From positions 290,735 to 354,734 of the forward strand of contig MU657193.1 of the NCBI GenBank assembly GCA_026770575.1: a DNA stretch of 64,000 bases, read 5' to 3'. The position numbers were made by a program, and so were the translations under genes. Below are positions 29,697 through 41,724 of this stretch, piece by piece (the stretch's first letter is position 1; each line of letters begins with the position of its first letter). The notes under the pieces are model-generated. The model made no database searches. It was given only the letters and a program-made list of their open reading frames with translations, and was not told the origin of the DNA. Origin of the DNA: Pelagophyceae sp. CCMP2097. Taxonomy: Eukaryota > Sar > Pelagophyceae.

Positions 29697-32600
29697 TCAC
29701 GGCGGCGCGCCGGCCTCTGCCGCTTGGGGCTTTTGGACGACGGCGCGCTTGACCTGGGAGGGCACGAGGAGCGACGGCGCGCCGACGGGCCTCGGCTTGC
29801 GCACGACGCGCCGCGCCGCCTGCGGCACGTACGCAAACGCCGACGGCGCCGCGTCGGTGCGCGTCGCCTGGAAGCCGAGCGTCATGGCGACGACGGTCTT
29901 GTCGAGCGGCGCGCGGACCGCCTCGACGTCGCCGCTGTAGTAGAGCGGCGGCTTCTTCGTCTCCAGCGACGACGAGACGCGCTTGTGCAGCGCCGCCAGG
30001 CGGTCCTACGGCTCGCGTGCGGCGAGGCACGCGGTGGCACTCGGCACCTTTTTTTCAAGAAGTCGACTCACGTCCATGCTCTCCTGCCACACTTTGACCT
30101 TCCGTGCTTCCGCGAGCGTCCGGTTCGCGTCAGCGAGCGCCCTACGGAAGAGTCGGTGACACCACGTCGCGAAAATGAACGAACAAGGACTCTGGAGGCG
30201 ACGTCACGTAACCTTCGGGCGGGTCGGCGTCGGGCTCCTTTTGCGCGCGCCAGCGCGCGGCGGGCGCCGCCAGCGCGGCCGCCGCCACGGGCGCGGCCGC
30301 CGCCGGCGCGGGTTCTTGCGGCGCGGGCGCCTCCTGTGGCTTGGCCCGCAGTGCGGCGGCCGCCTGCGCGCGTGCGCCCGCCTCCTTCGCCTTGAGCACG
30401 CGCAGCGCGATGGCCGACAGCGGCGCCGCCGGCACCGCCGCCGCCGGCGCTGGCGGTGGTGGCGTTTTCGCCGCGCGCGGGATCGGGCGCAGCACGATGG
30501 GCTCGGCAAAGGCGGGCGGCGCGGGCGACGTGAAGGCCGCGGGCGGCGCGGGCGGCGCGCGCCCGCGCCGCTCGTCGATCTTCGGCGGCGCCTTGCTGGC
30601 CGCGTGTGGCGCCAGGATCGGCGACACGCTGAGCGGATGCGACAATGCCGCCCCCTTGCGCGCGGCGGCGGGCGGCGCCTCGGGCGCCACGCGCTGGAGG
30701 ATCTTTGTAAACGTCGGCGGCGGCGGCGGCGCCGGCCGGACGTCCTCCTCGTCCTCCTCGTCGGCGGTGTCTGCGGCGTTGGCGAGGTCTGCCGACGCGC
30801 GAAGCAGCGCGTCTCGGAGGAAGGTCGGCGACGGGGGCTTGTTCTTCCGCGCCTGCGACGAGGAGAGCTGCACGCACGATCGCCAGCGCGCGTTCGCCTC
30901 GGCGAGCCACCGCTCAGCGCCGTAGCGCGCGTGAAAGCGCTGCACGACGGCGGCGATTGTGGCGTCGCCGACTTGGTCCAGTAGGCCCGCGACCTTGCGT
31001 AGCCGGAAGCTCCTCTCGCGCGACGCGGTTGTCGCCGGCGCCGGCGACGCGGACTCGCGGGGCGGCGCCGGCGCCGCGGCGGCGGCCGGCGCCGCGGGGG
31101 CGACCGGCGCGGGAGCGGCGGCGGCTGCGTCGCGCTTCTGCGCCGCTGCGGCGGCTTGCTTCGCCCGGCGGTCGGCGCCGACCTGCGCCTTGGCCTGCTT
31201 CAGAGACGCGGCCTGCTGCAACGCGAGCGCGCGGCGGCCGGCGCCGCGGTCCCGCGCGAAGCCGCCGGCCTTTTCCGGGCCGGCGGCGAGGCGGTTTTTC
31301 AGGAAGCGTCCCTTGGTCGGCGCCGCCACCTCGGGCGCCTTGGCCGGCAGCGCGCCGAGGCGCGTCAGCGATGCCCAGGCGCAGCTCGACCGGCCGCGCG
31401 CGTGGGCGCAGGCGCCCTGGAGCGTCGCGCCGCCGACAAAAGGCTCGTCGAAGACGACGTCGACGCTCGCCGACCCGGCGTGGATGGCCACGACGGTGCC
31501 GCGCGCGCCGAGGGGCGACAGCGAGTCGGAGACGCTGACGATTCGGTCGCCGAGGCGCGGCGGCCGCATGGAGTCAGCGGCGCTGCCCTTGCGCGCGTCG
31601 TCGGCGCGCGTGCGGACGTCGTGCGGCCCGACCTCGACGACGTGCGGCGGCGCGCTCGGGGCGCCGCGGCGCGCGGCGGCGCACTTGTCTGCCGCGCGCT
31701 GCACCGCCGCCACCGCCGCCGCCGACAGCGCGTACGTCGACGTGGGCATTCTGGGCACGCCCGCGAGCGGCAGGTTGGCGAGCCACGCGCACGCCGCCGA
31801 GAGCGCCTCGGCGGCGTCGTCGTCGCCGTAGACCGCGCGCGCTGACTCGAACTTGACGACGTCGTCGTCGTCGTCGTCGCGCCGCGGCCCGCGCTTCGGC
31901 GGCGGCGCCTTCTTCTTCTTCGCCGAGCCGTCGCCGTCGTCGTCTAGGCGCGCCGAGAGCGCATCGAAGAGCTCCGGGAAGGCCTCTGCGTAGGCCGCGA
32001 CGGCGCGTATCGCCGCCGCCGAGTACTCGAAGACCTTCACTCCCTTTTTCGGCGCGGCGGAAGCGTTTTCTTGCCGGCTGCCGACGATGCGCACGGCGTC
32101 GTCGGCCTCCTTCCAGGCGTCTGCGAGGGCAACGTCGGACCGGAGGCGGCAGTAGCCCGATGCGACGAAGGTGCCACCTTCGAGTCGAAGTCGGAGGCCG
32201 ACGTCGTAGCAGACGTCCGCGTCGAGGTGGACTCGGACCGACCCGCAGACGGCCCCGAGGACCGGAGGCGAGAGGCCGAGCTCCAGCGCCGCCGCGTCGG
32301 CGCCGGCGAACTTGTCCGCGAGCGCCGCCGCCAGCGTCAGGCCAAAGGGCGGCTCGGCGACGTCTGCCGCAAACTCCACGACCACGCCCGGCCGCGCCGC
32401 GCGGTCCACGATGGAGACGACGACGCCGACGCAGCCGGCGTACGGCCCGCGCACCGCGACGACGGCATCGGCGGGCCGGAACCGCTCCTTGAGCGGCCTC
32501 GCCTCGCGCGACACGCTAAAGCGCGCGTCCTCAAACTTGTACGGCGGCTCCTTCAGCGCCAACTGCAGCGGCACTTCGGCGTCCTGCCTGCCGTAGACCT

Positions 32601-35307
32601 TGACCAAATTACCGCGCGCGTCGACGACGAGGCCCTGGAGAGGCCGGAGGCGGAGGAGCACTTTCACGGCCCCGACGTCGACGCCGCCGTCGCCCGGGTG
32701 GCCAGAACCGGAAAGGTACTCGTCGCGCAGCGCCGCGCATTTCGCGGAGAAGAGCGCCGACTCCGCCGGAGACAGCTCCTTGGCCGCGATGGTGACCTTC
32801 GCGGCGTCTGTCGGACTGTCCGTGGAAAAGTCCGTCGACGCGTCCGTCACGCCGACGAGCAAAGCCTCGTGCGTGTTGGGCCAGTTGACGAAGATGGGCG
32901 TGCCCAGCAGGCTTTGCAAGTCGGCGGCGCCCCTGGCCTGGGGCGCGGCGAGGTCGAGCGTGGCCGTCTCGTAGCGCGACGGGCTGCCAAAGCAGTTGAT
33001 CTTCAGCGCGCGCAGGCGCACGCCGGCGAGGGGCAGCGCGTGGAGCGACGGGAAGCCCGGGGCCGGCGGCAGCGGCGGCGACCGGCAGGCAAAGGCGGGG
33101 CCGTTTTCGAGCCAGACTTCGCCGACCGAGTCCACTTCCGCGACGGCGCGCGTCTGCCTCGAGGCGCCGAGGACGTCGAAGAGCGGGGCATCCTCGGCGT
33201 GCATTGGCGCGGCGCCGCGGTAGTTGGCCGCGCGGCCGCCGGTGAAGCGCGTCACGGCGCCGAATTCGACGAGGCGCTTGGCGTCTCGCGGCGCCAGGCG
33301 CACGCGCTTCTCGGCGTCGCGCACGGCGTCCGTGAGGCGGTCCGCGTCCAAAAAGGGCAGGAGGTTGACACCCTCCCAGGGGTTGCGCTTGCCGTCCATG
33401 TCGACGTCGAACTCCGCAGGGTAAAAGTCCACGATCGGTGATACCGGCGACAGCATCAAATTGCGGAGCTCGCCGTCCGGCAGCAACCGCGCCGACGCCG
33501 GCGGCAGGCAGGCCAGCAGCTGCTCCAGCGGCCGCAGCGGCGCCCCGACGGAAAACGCGCGCGATAGGCCGCGGCGCACGGCGGCCGCGTCGACGTCGGC
33601 GAGCATGGGGCAGTAGTGGCAGGGGTAGAACCAGCGCCAGTCGACGCAGCCCACAGCGTAGTACTGCAGGCACCAGGCCAGGCCCTCTACGAAGCGCGCC
33701 GCGAGCGTGGCCACGACGGCGTCGCAATCGCCATAGTCGGCGTGGACGCCCAAAGTGCGCAAATAGTACGCCTCGCGGTAGTCGAGGTCGTCGATGACCG
33801 GCGCCGCCTTGACCTCCACCGCACCGCGGCTCCGCTGCCGGTCCCGGCGAGCGCGCAGGGCCTCCTCCTTGGCGCGGTCGCGCAAAATCTCCGGCTCCAT
33901 GGCTCCCAGGGCGGAAATGAACGCGGCAAGGCGGTCCGCGTTCTCGATGGCGCCACTCTTCGTCAGGTAGCCGCCATTCCACGACGCGATTTGGTCCTTG
34001 TATAAGCCGAACATTCGATCAAACGCCTGCTCACCAATGTCGAGCGACGGCGAGTGCGGCAGAAAGTCGTTGCCGACGAAGAACGTGATGAAGACAAAGT
34101 CGTCGACGAGGCGCTCCAAATCCAGCGCCAGCACGCGCTGCGCGCCGGACTCGGCGCCCCGGAGCACGCAAAACTCGAGCTGGATGTACTCTCGTAAAAT
34201 GGAGATGTGCAGCAGCTCAAAGTCCGCGGACCTAGACTGCTTCAGGACCGTCGAGCGCACGTTCTTTGGCGCGCCGCGGTTCCGATTATTCGCGTTAAAG
34301 TCGATGACCTCGCGCAGCAGCGTGAACCGAGGCTCGTGCGTCGCCTACGCGCTCGGTCGAGCGCGTCGCGGATCCTCGACCACGGGTAATAACGCACCAG
34401 CGCGAGCATGATGAGGTCCGCGTCGTTGCCGTACATGCAGTGGCGCGTGGGCTCGGCCATCAAAGCGCGCTCGGGCGCCGTCTCGCGGATGTACTGCATG
34501 ATCTTGTGCTCGCCCTCGCCGGGCACGTCGGCGCCGGAGAAGATGACCGTCTCGAGGTCGGCCCAGGCGCCCTCGCCCTCGCTGAGCTTGCGGTTGATGA
34601 AGAGGCGCAGCTGCTCGCCGACACGGATCATAAAGTCCGTGCCCGGCGTGATGCAGTTCGAGTCAAAGGCCACGTCCTCGGCCTCCAGGGCGTCGCCGCG
34701 CGCCGCCGCCTCGCGGCGCAGCTCGCCGCGCTGCTGCGCGGCGCCAAATCGCCGCGACCGCTGCTGGTTCAGCTTGGCCCGCGGCGCCACGCCGTCGACG
34801 GCCACGTAGAGAAGGCGCTTCGGCCGCACGATGTGCGACACGATGCGGTCCACCGACGCGAAGATGCCCTCGCAGATCTCGCGCTCCGTCAGCGCCAGCG
34901 CGCAGACGTCATCGTCCGAAGGGTGCGAGCACGCGTGGATGATGCCGTTCATGTCCAGGTAGAGCGTGTCTAATCGGCGGCGGTGGAGCCGCGCGCAAAC
35001 GGACGCCTCGCGGGGCCGCGCGCGGCGGACGCACCGAATTCGGGCATGAGCGTGAGGTCTGTGATCGTTGAGTTGATCTTCGGATACCTGCGCCCGGCGA
35101 TCACGCATCGGAGAGGCCCCAAGCCCCCTCTCTACCCGGGCGGCCGCGCGCGATGCCGCGCGCGCGCGCGACGCGGGCAACGTCAACGACGTTCCGTCTC
35201 TCGACGCGACGTCTCGAGACGCAAGCGCGGGGGCGCCTCGCAACCGGGCGCCCGACGCTGCGGGCGCACCGCTCGCTGATCCATCGGAAGAAGCGGGGGA
35301 CGCCCAT
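29697..35307 (-). CDS. XRN1: 5'-3' exoribonuclease XRN1
   Basis: Degrades decapped mRNA in the cytoplasm. Exons 35307-35270, 35087-35035, 34969-34398, 34344-30203, 30141-30072 and 30005-29697 join in phase (1727 residues). The N-terminus reads MGVPRFFRWISERYPK, the XRN start. The catalytic core has YLDMNGIIHACSHP, VDGVAPRAKLNQQR, FDSNCITPGT, PGEGEHKI and GNDADLIML. The length and the FFVGNDFLPHSP segment point to XRN1 rather than the nuclear XRN2/Rat1. The distal third is Ala/Pro-rich and disordered. Without the 61-bp intron at 30142-30202 the frame would instead stop at 30142, so the last two exons (with a GTGAGT donor at 30071) are less sure than the rest. Early introns use GTGCG donors. 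Confidence 0.86.
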
Positions 35308-35466
35308 CTCGACGGGGCGTAGAGGAGTGGCCTCTCCGGCGGGTCCCACCACTGGCACTCGCTAAATGGATCACGGTCGACCTCGGGCACCCTCCGAGTC
35401 AGGCTCCCAGGGGACCTGGGTCACCTGGCTCTTGCTCCCTCGTGCTGCCGGCAACTGCTTACGAGG

Positions 35467-36909
35467 CTACTCGAAGCCTTCGGGCGCCCAGGCGTCCGTG
35501 GCGAGCATGTCGAGGACATCTTGGCGGAGCGCGTCCGTGATCGCAAAGTCGCGCGCCGAAAAGACNNNNNNNNNNNNNNNNNNNNNNNNNNNNNNNNNNN
35601 NNNNNNNNNNNNNNNNNNNNNNNNNNNNNNNNNNNNNNNNNNNNNNNNNNNNNNNNNNNNNNNNNNNNNNNNNNNNNNNNNNNNNNNNNNNNNNNNNNNN
35701 NNNNNNNNNNNNNNNNNNNNNNNNNNNNNNNNNNNNNNNNNNNNNNNNNNNNNNNNNNNNNNNNNNNNNNNNNNNNNNNNNNNNNNNNNNNNNNNNNNNN
35801 NNNNNNGATGCAGGGGGGTACGCACCGCCGTCGGCGACTCGGCGCACGCGGCCGACGAGCGACTTTGCGTTTGTGACGAAGACCTCGGACCACGCGGCCG
35901 CGTCCGCGACGCGCGGCGCCTCAAACTCGACGCGGATGCCTGCGCGCGCCATGGCCGAGGCCCGTGGGTCGCACGTGGAGACCGCGCACCTCGGCGCCGC
36001 GCCGCGTCGATGACCATGGCACGCGCCACGCCCGGCAGCACCGCGTCGTCCGGCGCCGTGCGCCTGCTGTCCACGTCGGACCCAGAGCGGGGCCGCGTAG
36101 GGTTGGTGGGCTCACAGCATCGCGTCGGCGCTCGAGTAGCAAAAGAGGTTGGTCGTGAGGCCCTCGAGGAGGCCGCCGCCGTCGACGAGGACGGCCTCGA
36201 CGCGGGCCGACGAGACGCTTCGGTCGTGGCGCTGCGCCGCCAGAGCCTCTAGAGGCCGCCGCTCGGAGCACCACGCGCCTAGCCGACTTTGTCAGAATGC
36301 ATCACCTCGTCTGTGGGCCCGCGGCGGATGCAACAACATATAAGGACGCGGGAAGGCCGCGCTGCTCTTGATGCGCGGCGCGGCGCGTCTGCCATCGACG
36401 AGCTCGACGTCGAAGTGTTGCATCGCGGGGGGCGCGGCGTCGGCGGCGGCGTGCGCGACGACGGCGAGGTCGGGCGACAGCGCCAGCGCGACGACGGCCT
36501 CGCTCCCTGCGCGCCCGCCGCGCGTGGGCCCGCTGCGCGGCGGCGCGCGGGGAGGCGCGCGGGGAGGCGCACCTCCGGCGAAGATGGACGCGTCCGAGGC
36601 CGCGGCTCGGACGGCCCGGCGGAGGCGCGCCTCGAGGTCGTCGACGCGCGGTGCGTCGTAGAGCGCGGCGGCGCCCGCGGCGATGCGCTCGACGTGGAGG
36701 TGCCACGCTGCAACGCGGCTCCGGCCGGCGGCGGTGCGGAGCACCGTGTACGGCATGGCGGCGGGGTGGCCCTCGAGCCACTCGCGCGCGTTCTGCGCCG
36801 TCGGCACCGCCCGCGCGTCGCCCTCGCGCCACCGCACCGCCACCGCCGGGCCCAGGCCCGCGCCCACGCCGCAGCTCAGCGCTAGACCCAGAACAAAGCG
36901 CCGCGGCAT
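35467..36909 (-). CDS. Class IV (fold-type IV) PLP aminotransferase, interrupted by assembly gap
   Basis: PLP enzyme of the branched-chain aminotransferase / aminodeoxychorismate lyase superfamily. Exons 36909-36348, 36248-36116, 36066-35990 and 35939 onward join in phase; the last runs through the N gap and ends at 35467 with DAWAPEGFE. Signatures are AMPYTVLRTAAGRSRV near the N-terminus, GGLLEGLTTNLFCYSS (the conserved E-G-x-x-x-N loop), PDDAVLPGVARAMVIDAARRRG and EVFVTNAKSLVGRVRRV. The first residues (MPRRFVLGLALSCGVGAG) look like a signal or organelle-targeting sequence; another ATG lies upstream at 36963. The substrate cannot be assigned. Part of the C-terminal domain is hidden in the gap. 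Confidence 0.72.
35566..35806. other. Assembly gap (241 N)
   Basis: A run of N inside the last exon of the aminotransferase gene. Its true length is unknown, so the reading frame across it is not proven. Confidence 1.
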
Positions 36910-36976
36910 GACTTCGTTTTCGCCGAAAGTGTGCAAGTTCACATGAAGCGCTCGGTTGCTCATCGACTATTTCACG

Positions 36977-37423
36977 ATGACGCCGTCCATGCGCTTAGTC
37001 GTTTACCTCGAGAGCATGCCCTTGTGGCAGGCCGTGTCGCTGTCCACGGTCGTCATGGGCATCGGCGCGGGCGTCCGACCCCGCGTCTCGGACCCCCCCC
37101 TTTATTAGAAAATCCGTGCGAGAGACTGCCTTTTGAGAGGGGGCGACAACGTCGACGGCGGCGGAGCTCGCCCGTGGCATCCACGCGGTCGCCCCGGCGG
37201 GGTTTGTGCGTTTTGGGGGGCGCCTCGATTTCCGCCCCGAGGCGCGTCTTGCGCGCGCGCCCTTTGAGGCGTGCGACGACAGTTTTGCTCGGGCGGCATG
37301 ATGATGTGCTTCGGCACGCTCCCGACGACGGTCGTGCCCACGTGGAAGGAGGCGACGGTCGCATACCTCAAGTTCCAGAACGCGGACCCCATCTCCAAGG
37401 TCAAGGCGCCGCCGACGAATTAA
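36977..37423 (+). CDS. Small two-exon membrane protein, unknown
   Basis: Not recognised. Exons 36977-37072 and 37283-37423 join in phase 0 to 78 residues. A hydrophobic stretch (WQAVSLSTVVMGIGAG, then MMMCFGTLPTTVV) is followed by a soluble tail, WKEATVAYLKFQNADPISKV. Size and the single hairpin-like hydrophobic region recall small subunits of mitochondrial complexes, but no family is evident. The donor GTCCGA is not typical of the local consensus, and the start (36977 or 36989) is ambiguous. Confidence 0.4.
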
Positions 37424-38009
37424 AGCCCGCTGCGCGGCGCGCGGCGACCGCCGAGCGCCGCACGTTTCTACGCCCCGCCGCCGCCGCGGCGCGCCGAGTT
37501 GAGCCGGCGCTCAAGGCCCGAGCGCCTTGCTCAAGTAAAACGTATAATTCCCAACGCTAAGGAACTCTGGGCCCCGCTTACGCCCTCGCGCTTGCCGTCG
37601 GGCGGGAGCGCGCTGCCATAGACGTCATCACCGGCGTCGGCAGCGCGCCCGACTCGGCGTCTCGGAGCCGCTCGCCGTCACGATACGCACGACGTCTGGA
37701 GAGAACGCGCCGTGCAGCTCCAGATGGGGCACACGTGCCCTCGAAAGGTCGCGCGGCCCTTGTGCGCCCACGCGAGCGGCCTCGCGAGCGCGCCTGGGCT
37801 CTCCTGGTTACAGTCGGGTGGAGTCCCTTGAAGATCGTCTTCGTATTTCATCTGCTCACGCGCCTTGATGATGGGGAGCCCGATCCGATGAAGTGATGCC
37901 CTCGCGAGGGTCACGGCTTCTGGTCGACTATGCGTGATTGCTCCAGATCCACCATCGGTGCACGGTTGTCTAAAGATCGTTGGACTCGCAGTTTTACGAT
38001 AGTACGAAT
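37424..38009. other. Gene-free stretch
   Basis: 586 bp in which I see no supportable gene, RNA or repeat. Composition is close to random and codon bias is absent in all frames. Confidence 0.5.
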
Positions 38010-38010
38010 T

Positions 38011-38291
38011 CCTAGTTCGTGGGGCAAACGTCGCCAGTTGACGACGCGCTTGCAGAGGCACGGATCGACTGCACGTTGGTCATTCTCCATCTTGACCTGC
38101 TCGAGGCCCTCGCTGAGCACGCTGAGCGGGCGTCATCCTTCTTTGCGGCGGGTGTGTCGGCGACGGCCGCAGCCCGCCGGCGCCGGCGCGTCGGGGTCCC
38201 TTGCACCACATCGGAGCACCGCTTCGCCGTACTCGGCGCGTTTTGCGACGCGGCGGCGTGCGTTGAGAGCTTTCTCGAGGCCGAGGCGTAA
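38011..38291 (+). CDS. Possible terminal exon of a small unknown gene
   Basis: After a TAG acceptor-like site near 38014 a frame with local codon bias runs to a TAA at 38289-38291 (QTSPVDDALAEARIDC ... AACVESFLEAEA). It contains an amphipathic helical segment (LHLDLLEALAEHAERA). No upstream exon with an ATG could be tied to it and no family is apparent. Confidence 0.25.
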
Positions 38292-38640
38292 TAAGAATCA
38301 CAGGTGAGGCACGGCCGCACGCAGATCCGACGCGGCACCACGAGCCGCGACGTCGAGAGGCTCGCTCCGCGGCGCGCCGCGGCGTCGACAAAGGCAACTC
38401 GAGTGCGCCGCTGTCAAGCACAGCCTCCCCGCAAGACAATGAACGATTCCGCCCTTGTCCGCCTCGATTCCGATGGTGTCCTCACAAATCGTAAAAAAAC
38501 AAGGCGTCTCGGGACCATCCCTCGGGATCACTGGTGCCAGCAGGGTGTGTGAGGCGCGCGCGACATCATCGGGGCACGCACGGCCCTCTACGCGACCCCC
38601 GACGGTCCTATAGCGACCGTGTAGGACCCGCGAGGCGCTC
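38292..38640. other. Spacer without a recognised gene
   Basis: 349 bp upstream of the DUF218 gene. It probably holds its promoter; no motif was assigned. Confidence 0.45.
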
Positions 38641-39390
38641 ATGCCCGAGGGCCGTGGCTGCGGCTGGGCCGCCTTACGGCTCTTCCTGTTGGCAGCGTCG
38701 CTTGCTCCGTGCGCCGCGCGGCGCTGGGGCGAGCCAGCGCGGTGCGCGGTGCTGTGCCACGGCTTTCACGTCGACGCGGTGGACTGGCACGCCGTGGTCA
38801 TCGGCGACGAAGGCGCCCTCGGCCGGGCCACGTACGCGGCGCTGCTAGCGCACGACGAGCGCGCCGCGCTCCTCGTCTTCGGGTCCGGCGGCAGCCGGCG
38901 CGGCGACGAGGCCGAGGGCGAGTACACGCTGCGCGTGCTGCGCGAGAGCGTCGACTCGGTCCCCGCCGGCCAGCGCGCCGCCGTGGCGCAGCTCCTCGCG
39001 AGCGCGACGACGGAGACGGTGTCGCGGAACACGGCCGAGGAGCTCGAGCGCCTCGTTCCGCTTATCGCCGAGCACGGCATCGACAAAGTCATCCTCGTCT
39101 CGTCGCCGGCGCACTGCCCGCGTGTCGTGCGCGAGGCGCACCGCATCCTGCGGCCGCACTTCCCCGACCTCGTCATTTACGCCGCGCCCTGCCAGACGTC
39201 CTTCGCCTGCTGCGACGACGTCGCCATCCTCGAGCCGCCGCACCGCGGCGACCGAAACGCCGCGCTGGACCCCGCGCCGCCGCTCCACGCCCTCGCGGGC
39301 CGCATGCTCCACCTCCGGCCGCACCAGAAGCCGGACTTTGCGCGGCGCGCGGACGCCCTCCTCCTCGAGCTCGAAACGGCAGACTCGTAG
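38641..39390 (+). CDS. DUF218 (YdcF-like) domain protein, secreted or ER
   Basis: Single exon, 249 residues. After a hydrophobic leader (WAALRLFLLAASLAPCAA) the chain follows the DUF218 plan: a nucleotide-binding-like first strand (CAVLCHGFHVDAVDWHAVVI), LLVFGSGGSRRGDEAEGEY, the diagnostic SRNTAEEL motif, and VILVSSPAHCPRVVREAHRI. Bacterial relatives (YdcF, SanA/ElyC) act at membranes, and YdcF binds S-adenosylmethionine; the function of eukaryotic members is not known. A convergent ALDH22 gene ends 181 bp downstream. Confidence 0.72.
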   Translation: MPEGRGCGWAALRLFLLAASLAPCAARRWGEPARCAVLCHGFHVDAVDWHAVVIGDEGALGRATYAALLAHDERAALLVFGSGGSRRGDEAEGEYTLRVLRESVDSVPAGQRAAVAQLLASATTETVSRNTAEELERLVPLIAEHGIDKVILVSSPAHCPRVVREAHRILRPHFPDLVIYAAPCQTSFACCDDVAILEPPHRGDRNAALDPAPPLHALAGRMLHLRPHQKPDFARRADALLLELETADS

Positions 39391-39571
39391 CACTTTTGAC
39401 CACCGGAGCAGCGGCGGGCGGTGGATGTACCCCCGACTCGGGCGGATGACCCCAGCTCCGGGCATCGTGTGGTTGTTACTCGGAAAGGCTCGATTCGGAG
39501 GTCGGCGCGTTGATTCTTGGTGTGGCTCGATTCGCGGCGCGGCGATAGACGTCTCCGGGGCGGTCACGGAG

Positions 39572-41485
39572 CTAGAACATGGAGCCGAGGAGCTTTTTGA
39601 GGCCGAGGGCCTTGTTTGCCAGGCCGTGTGCGTAGAAGAGCTCGACGACGCCCTGGGCGAAGACGTGGCCCTTGCCCTTGGACGGGTACTGCATGGGCGC
39701 CGGGATGGCCGTGCGCAGGCCCGGGAAGCGGTCGACGCAGCAGGACCGGACGCAGCAGAGGCCGCGCAGGCCCTCGGGCCCGGCGAAGCGGTCGAAGCCG
39801 CTGAGGCCCGTGCCTCCAAAGGGCAGCGACTGCGAGAGGTAGGTGCAGCCCTCGAGGTCGTTGACGGCGCTCATGCCCGCGTTGAGCCGCGCGGCGACGC
39901 TCTGCGCGCGCTTCGCGTCGCCGGCAAAGGCGCAGCTCGAGAGCGCGAAGCCGCAGGCGTTTGCGCGCTCGACGGCGTCGTCGTCGGACTCCGTCTTGAA
40001 GATGCACATGATGGGGCCGAAGATCTCCTCCTGCGCGATGCGCGCGTCGCGCGGCACGTCGCCGAGGACCGTCGGCGGGAAGAACGAGGCGCCTGCGGGC
40101 GTCGTTGCGTGGGCGCCCTTGCCGCGCGAGAGCACGACGGCGCCGCGCGAAACGGCGTCGTCGACGAGGCCCTGGAGCCGCGCGACGGTGGGCGCGCCCA
40201 TGGGGATGGCGCCGCAGTCGACTTCCGCGGCGAGGAGCGAGGAGCCGTACGTCATGCCGTCGACGACTGCGGCGATCTTTGACGTGAACGCGGCGTAGAC
40301 GGCTTTGTCGACGAAGAAGCGCTCGGGCCCGGCGCAGTTCTGGCCCATGCTCTGAAAGACGCCGCGCAGCGCCACCTGGACGACGCGGTCCATCTCTGCG
40401 CCGACGACGTCGCCGCAGACGACGAAGGGGTCCTTGCCGCCGAGCTCGAGGACGACGGGCGTGAGCGTCTTGGCCGCCGCCGCCATGACCACCTTGCCGA
40501 CGCCGGGCGACCCGACGAAGATGACCTTGTCGACGCCGCCGTTGACGAGAGCGGCGCCCGTGGCGCCGTAGCCGTGGACGATTTGCACGAGGTCCACCGG
40601 CGCGCCCGCCGCCTCGAGGCAGGCGCGGATGATGGCGCCATAGTAGCCCGCCGCGCTCCACGACGCGTATTCCGACACTTTAATCACAATCGCGTTGCCC
40701 GAGAAGAGCGCGGCGGAGAGCGGGTTGAAGACGTTGTGGAACGGGTAGTTCCACGGGACGATGGCGCCGACGACGCCGAGGGGCCGGTACTCGACGTGCA
40801 CCTTCTTCGTGAACATGACAGTCGTGCCCGCGCTCCGGTTCTCCGGGAGCAGCGCCGCCTCGCCCTCGGCGGCGAGCCACTTGAGCTTCTCGCACGTGAC
40901 GAGGATCTCGCCGAAGACGGCGTCGGTGAGCGTCTTACCAGAGTCTCGCACGGCGACGCGCGCAATCGACTCTTGGTTCCTAGTTCGGGGGCTCGGCTTT
41001 TCCGCGGGCGTTTAAAGGCCACGCACTCGACGATGTAGCGCAGCATGATGTTCATGAGCTGCCGCCGCTGCGCGAACGTCGACGAGGCCCACTTGGCCTG
41101 CGCGGTTCGCGCGCGGCCGACGGCATCGACGACGCCCTGCGGTTTCGTCGCGGGCACGGTACCGAGCGAGTCCAGCGTCGCCGGGTCCCAGCAGGGCACG
41201 ACGCTCTGGTCCGCCGTGCCCGCCGCCACGCGCGCCTCGTGCGCCGCGAGGTCAAACTTGCCCCCGGGCGCCTCAATCGACGCGAGCGAGACCACGACCT
41301 TTGGCACCTATAAGCGGAGCGTTCCAAAGGGACCGCGGCTGGCCAGCAACTGCCCTTCGAACGAAGGACACTGCTTTGGGTACCGCGGGCTGCAGAAGCG
41401 CCTCGCCGACTTTCCAGGCGACGTACGCCCCGAAGACGCAGGCCACGCCGTAGAGCAGCGCGTCCGTGTCCACGCTGAGCAGCAT
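39572..41485 (-). CDS. Membrane-anchored aldehyde dehydrogenase, ALDH22/MSC7 family
   Basis: NAD(P)-dependent aldehyde oxidation. Exons 41485-41384, 41307-41027 and 40979-39572 join in phase (596 residues). The first exon encodes an N-terminal TM anchor (LLYGVACVFGAYVAWKVG), a feature of plant ALDH22A1 and yeast Msc7. Catalytic elements are VVGAIVPWNYPFHN, the Glu in LELGGKDPF and the Cys in SMGQNCAGPERF, with EEIFGPIM, LPFGGTGLSGFDRFAG and PMQYPSKGKG at the C-terminus as in ALDH22. Introns of 76 and 47 bp use GTACCC and GTGCGT donors. The natural aldehyde substrate of this family is not established. Confidence 0.85.
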
Positions 41486-41724
41486 GACGCCGGGGCGCGA
41501 CGGCGCGCGGGCCTTTAAATGTGAGTTGCGACGGGGTCCTCGCTGAAAAGCCCCGACTTTTTGGGCCTTTCCAAAGTTTCAAAATTTCCCAGCGGTTTGG
41601 AAAGCAGAAGAATCCTCACGGCGAGCTTTTCAAGAGGGCGCGTTGCGCGGGCGCGGGCGCGGGTCTGCGGCAATTCGGCGCCTCGTCTTCATTGCGGCGG
41701 TCGTCGGCGATCCAGCAGAGCCCG

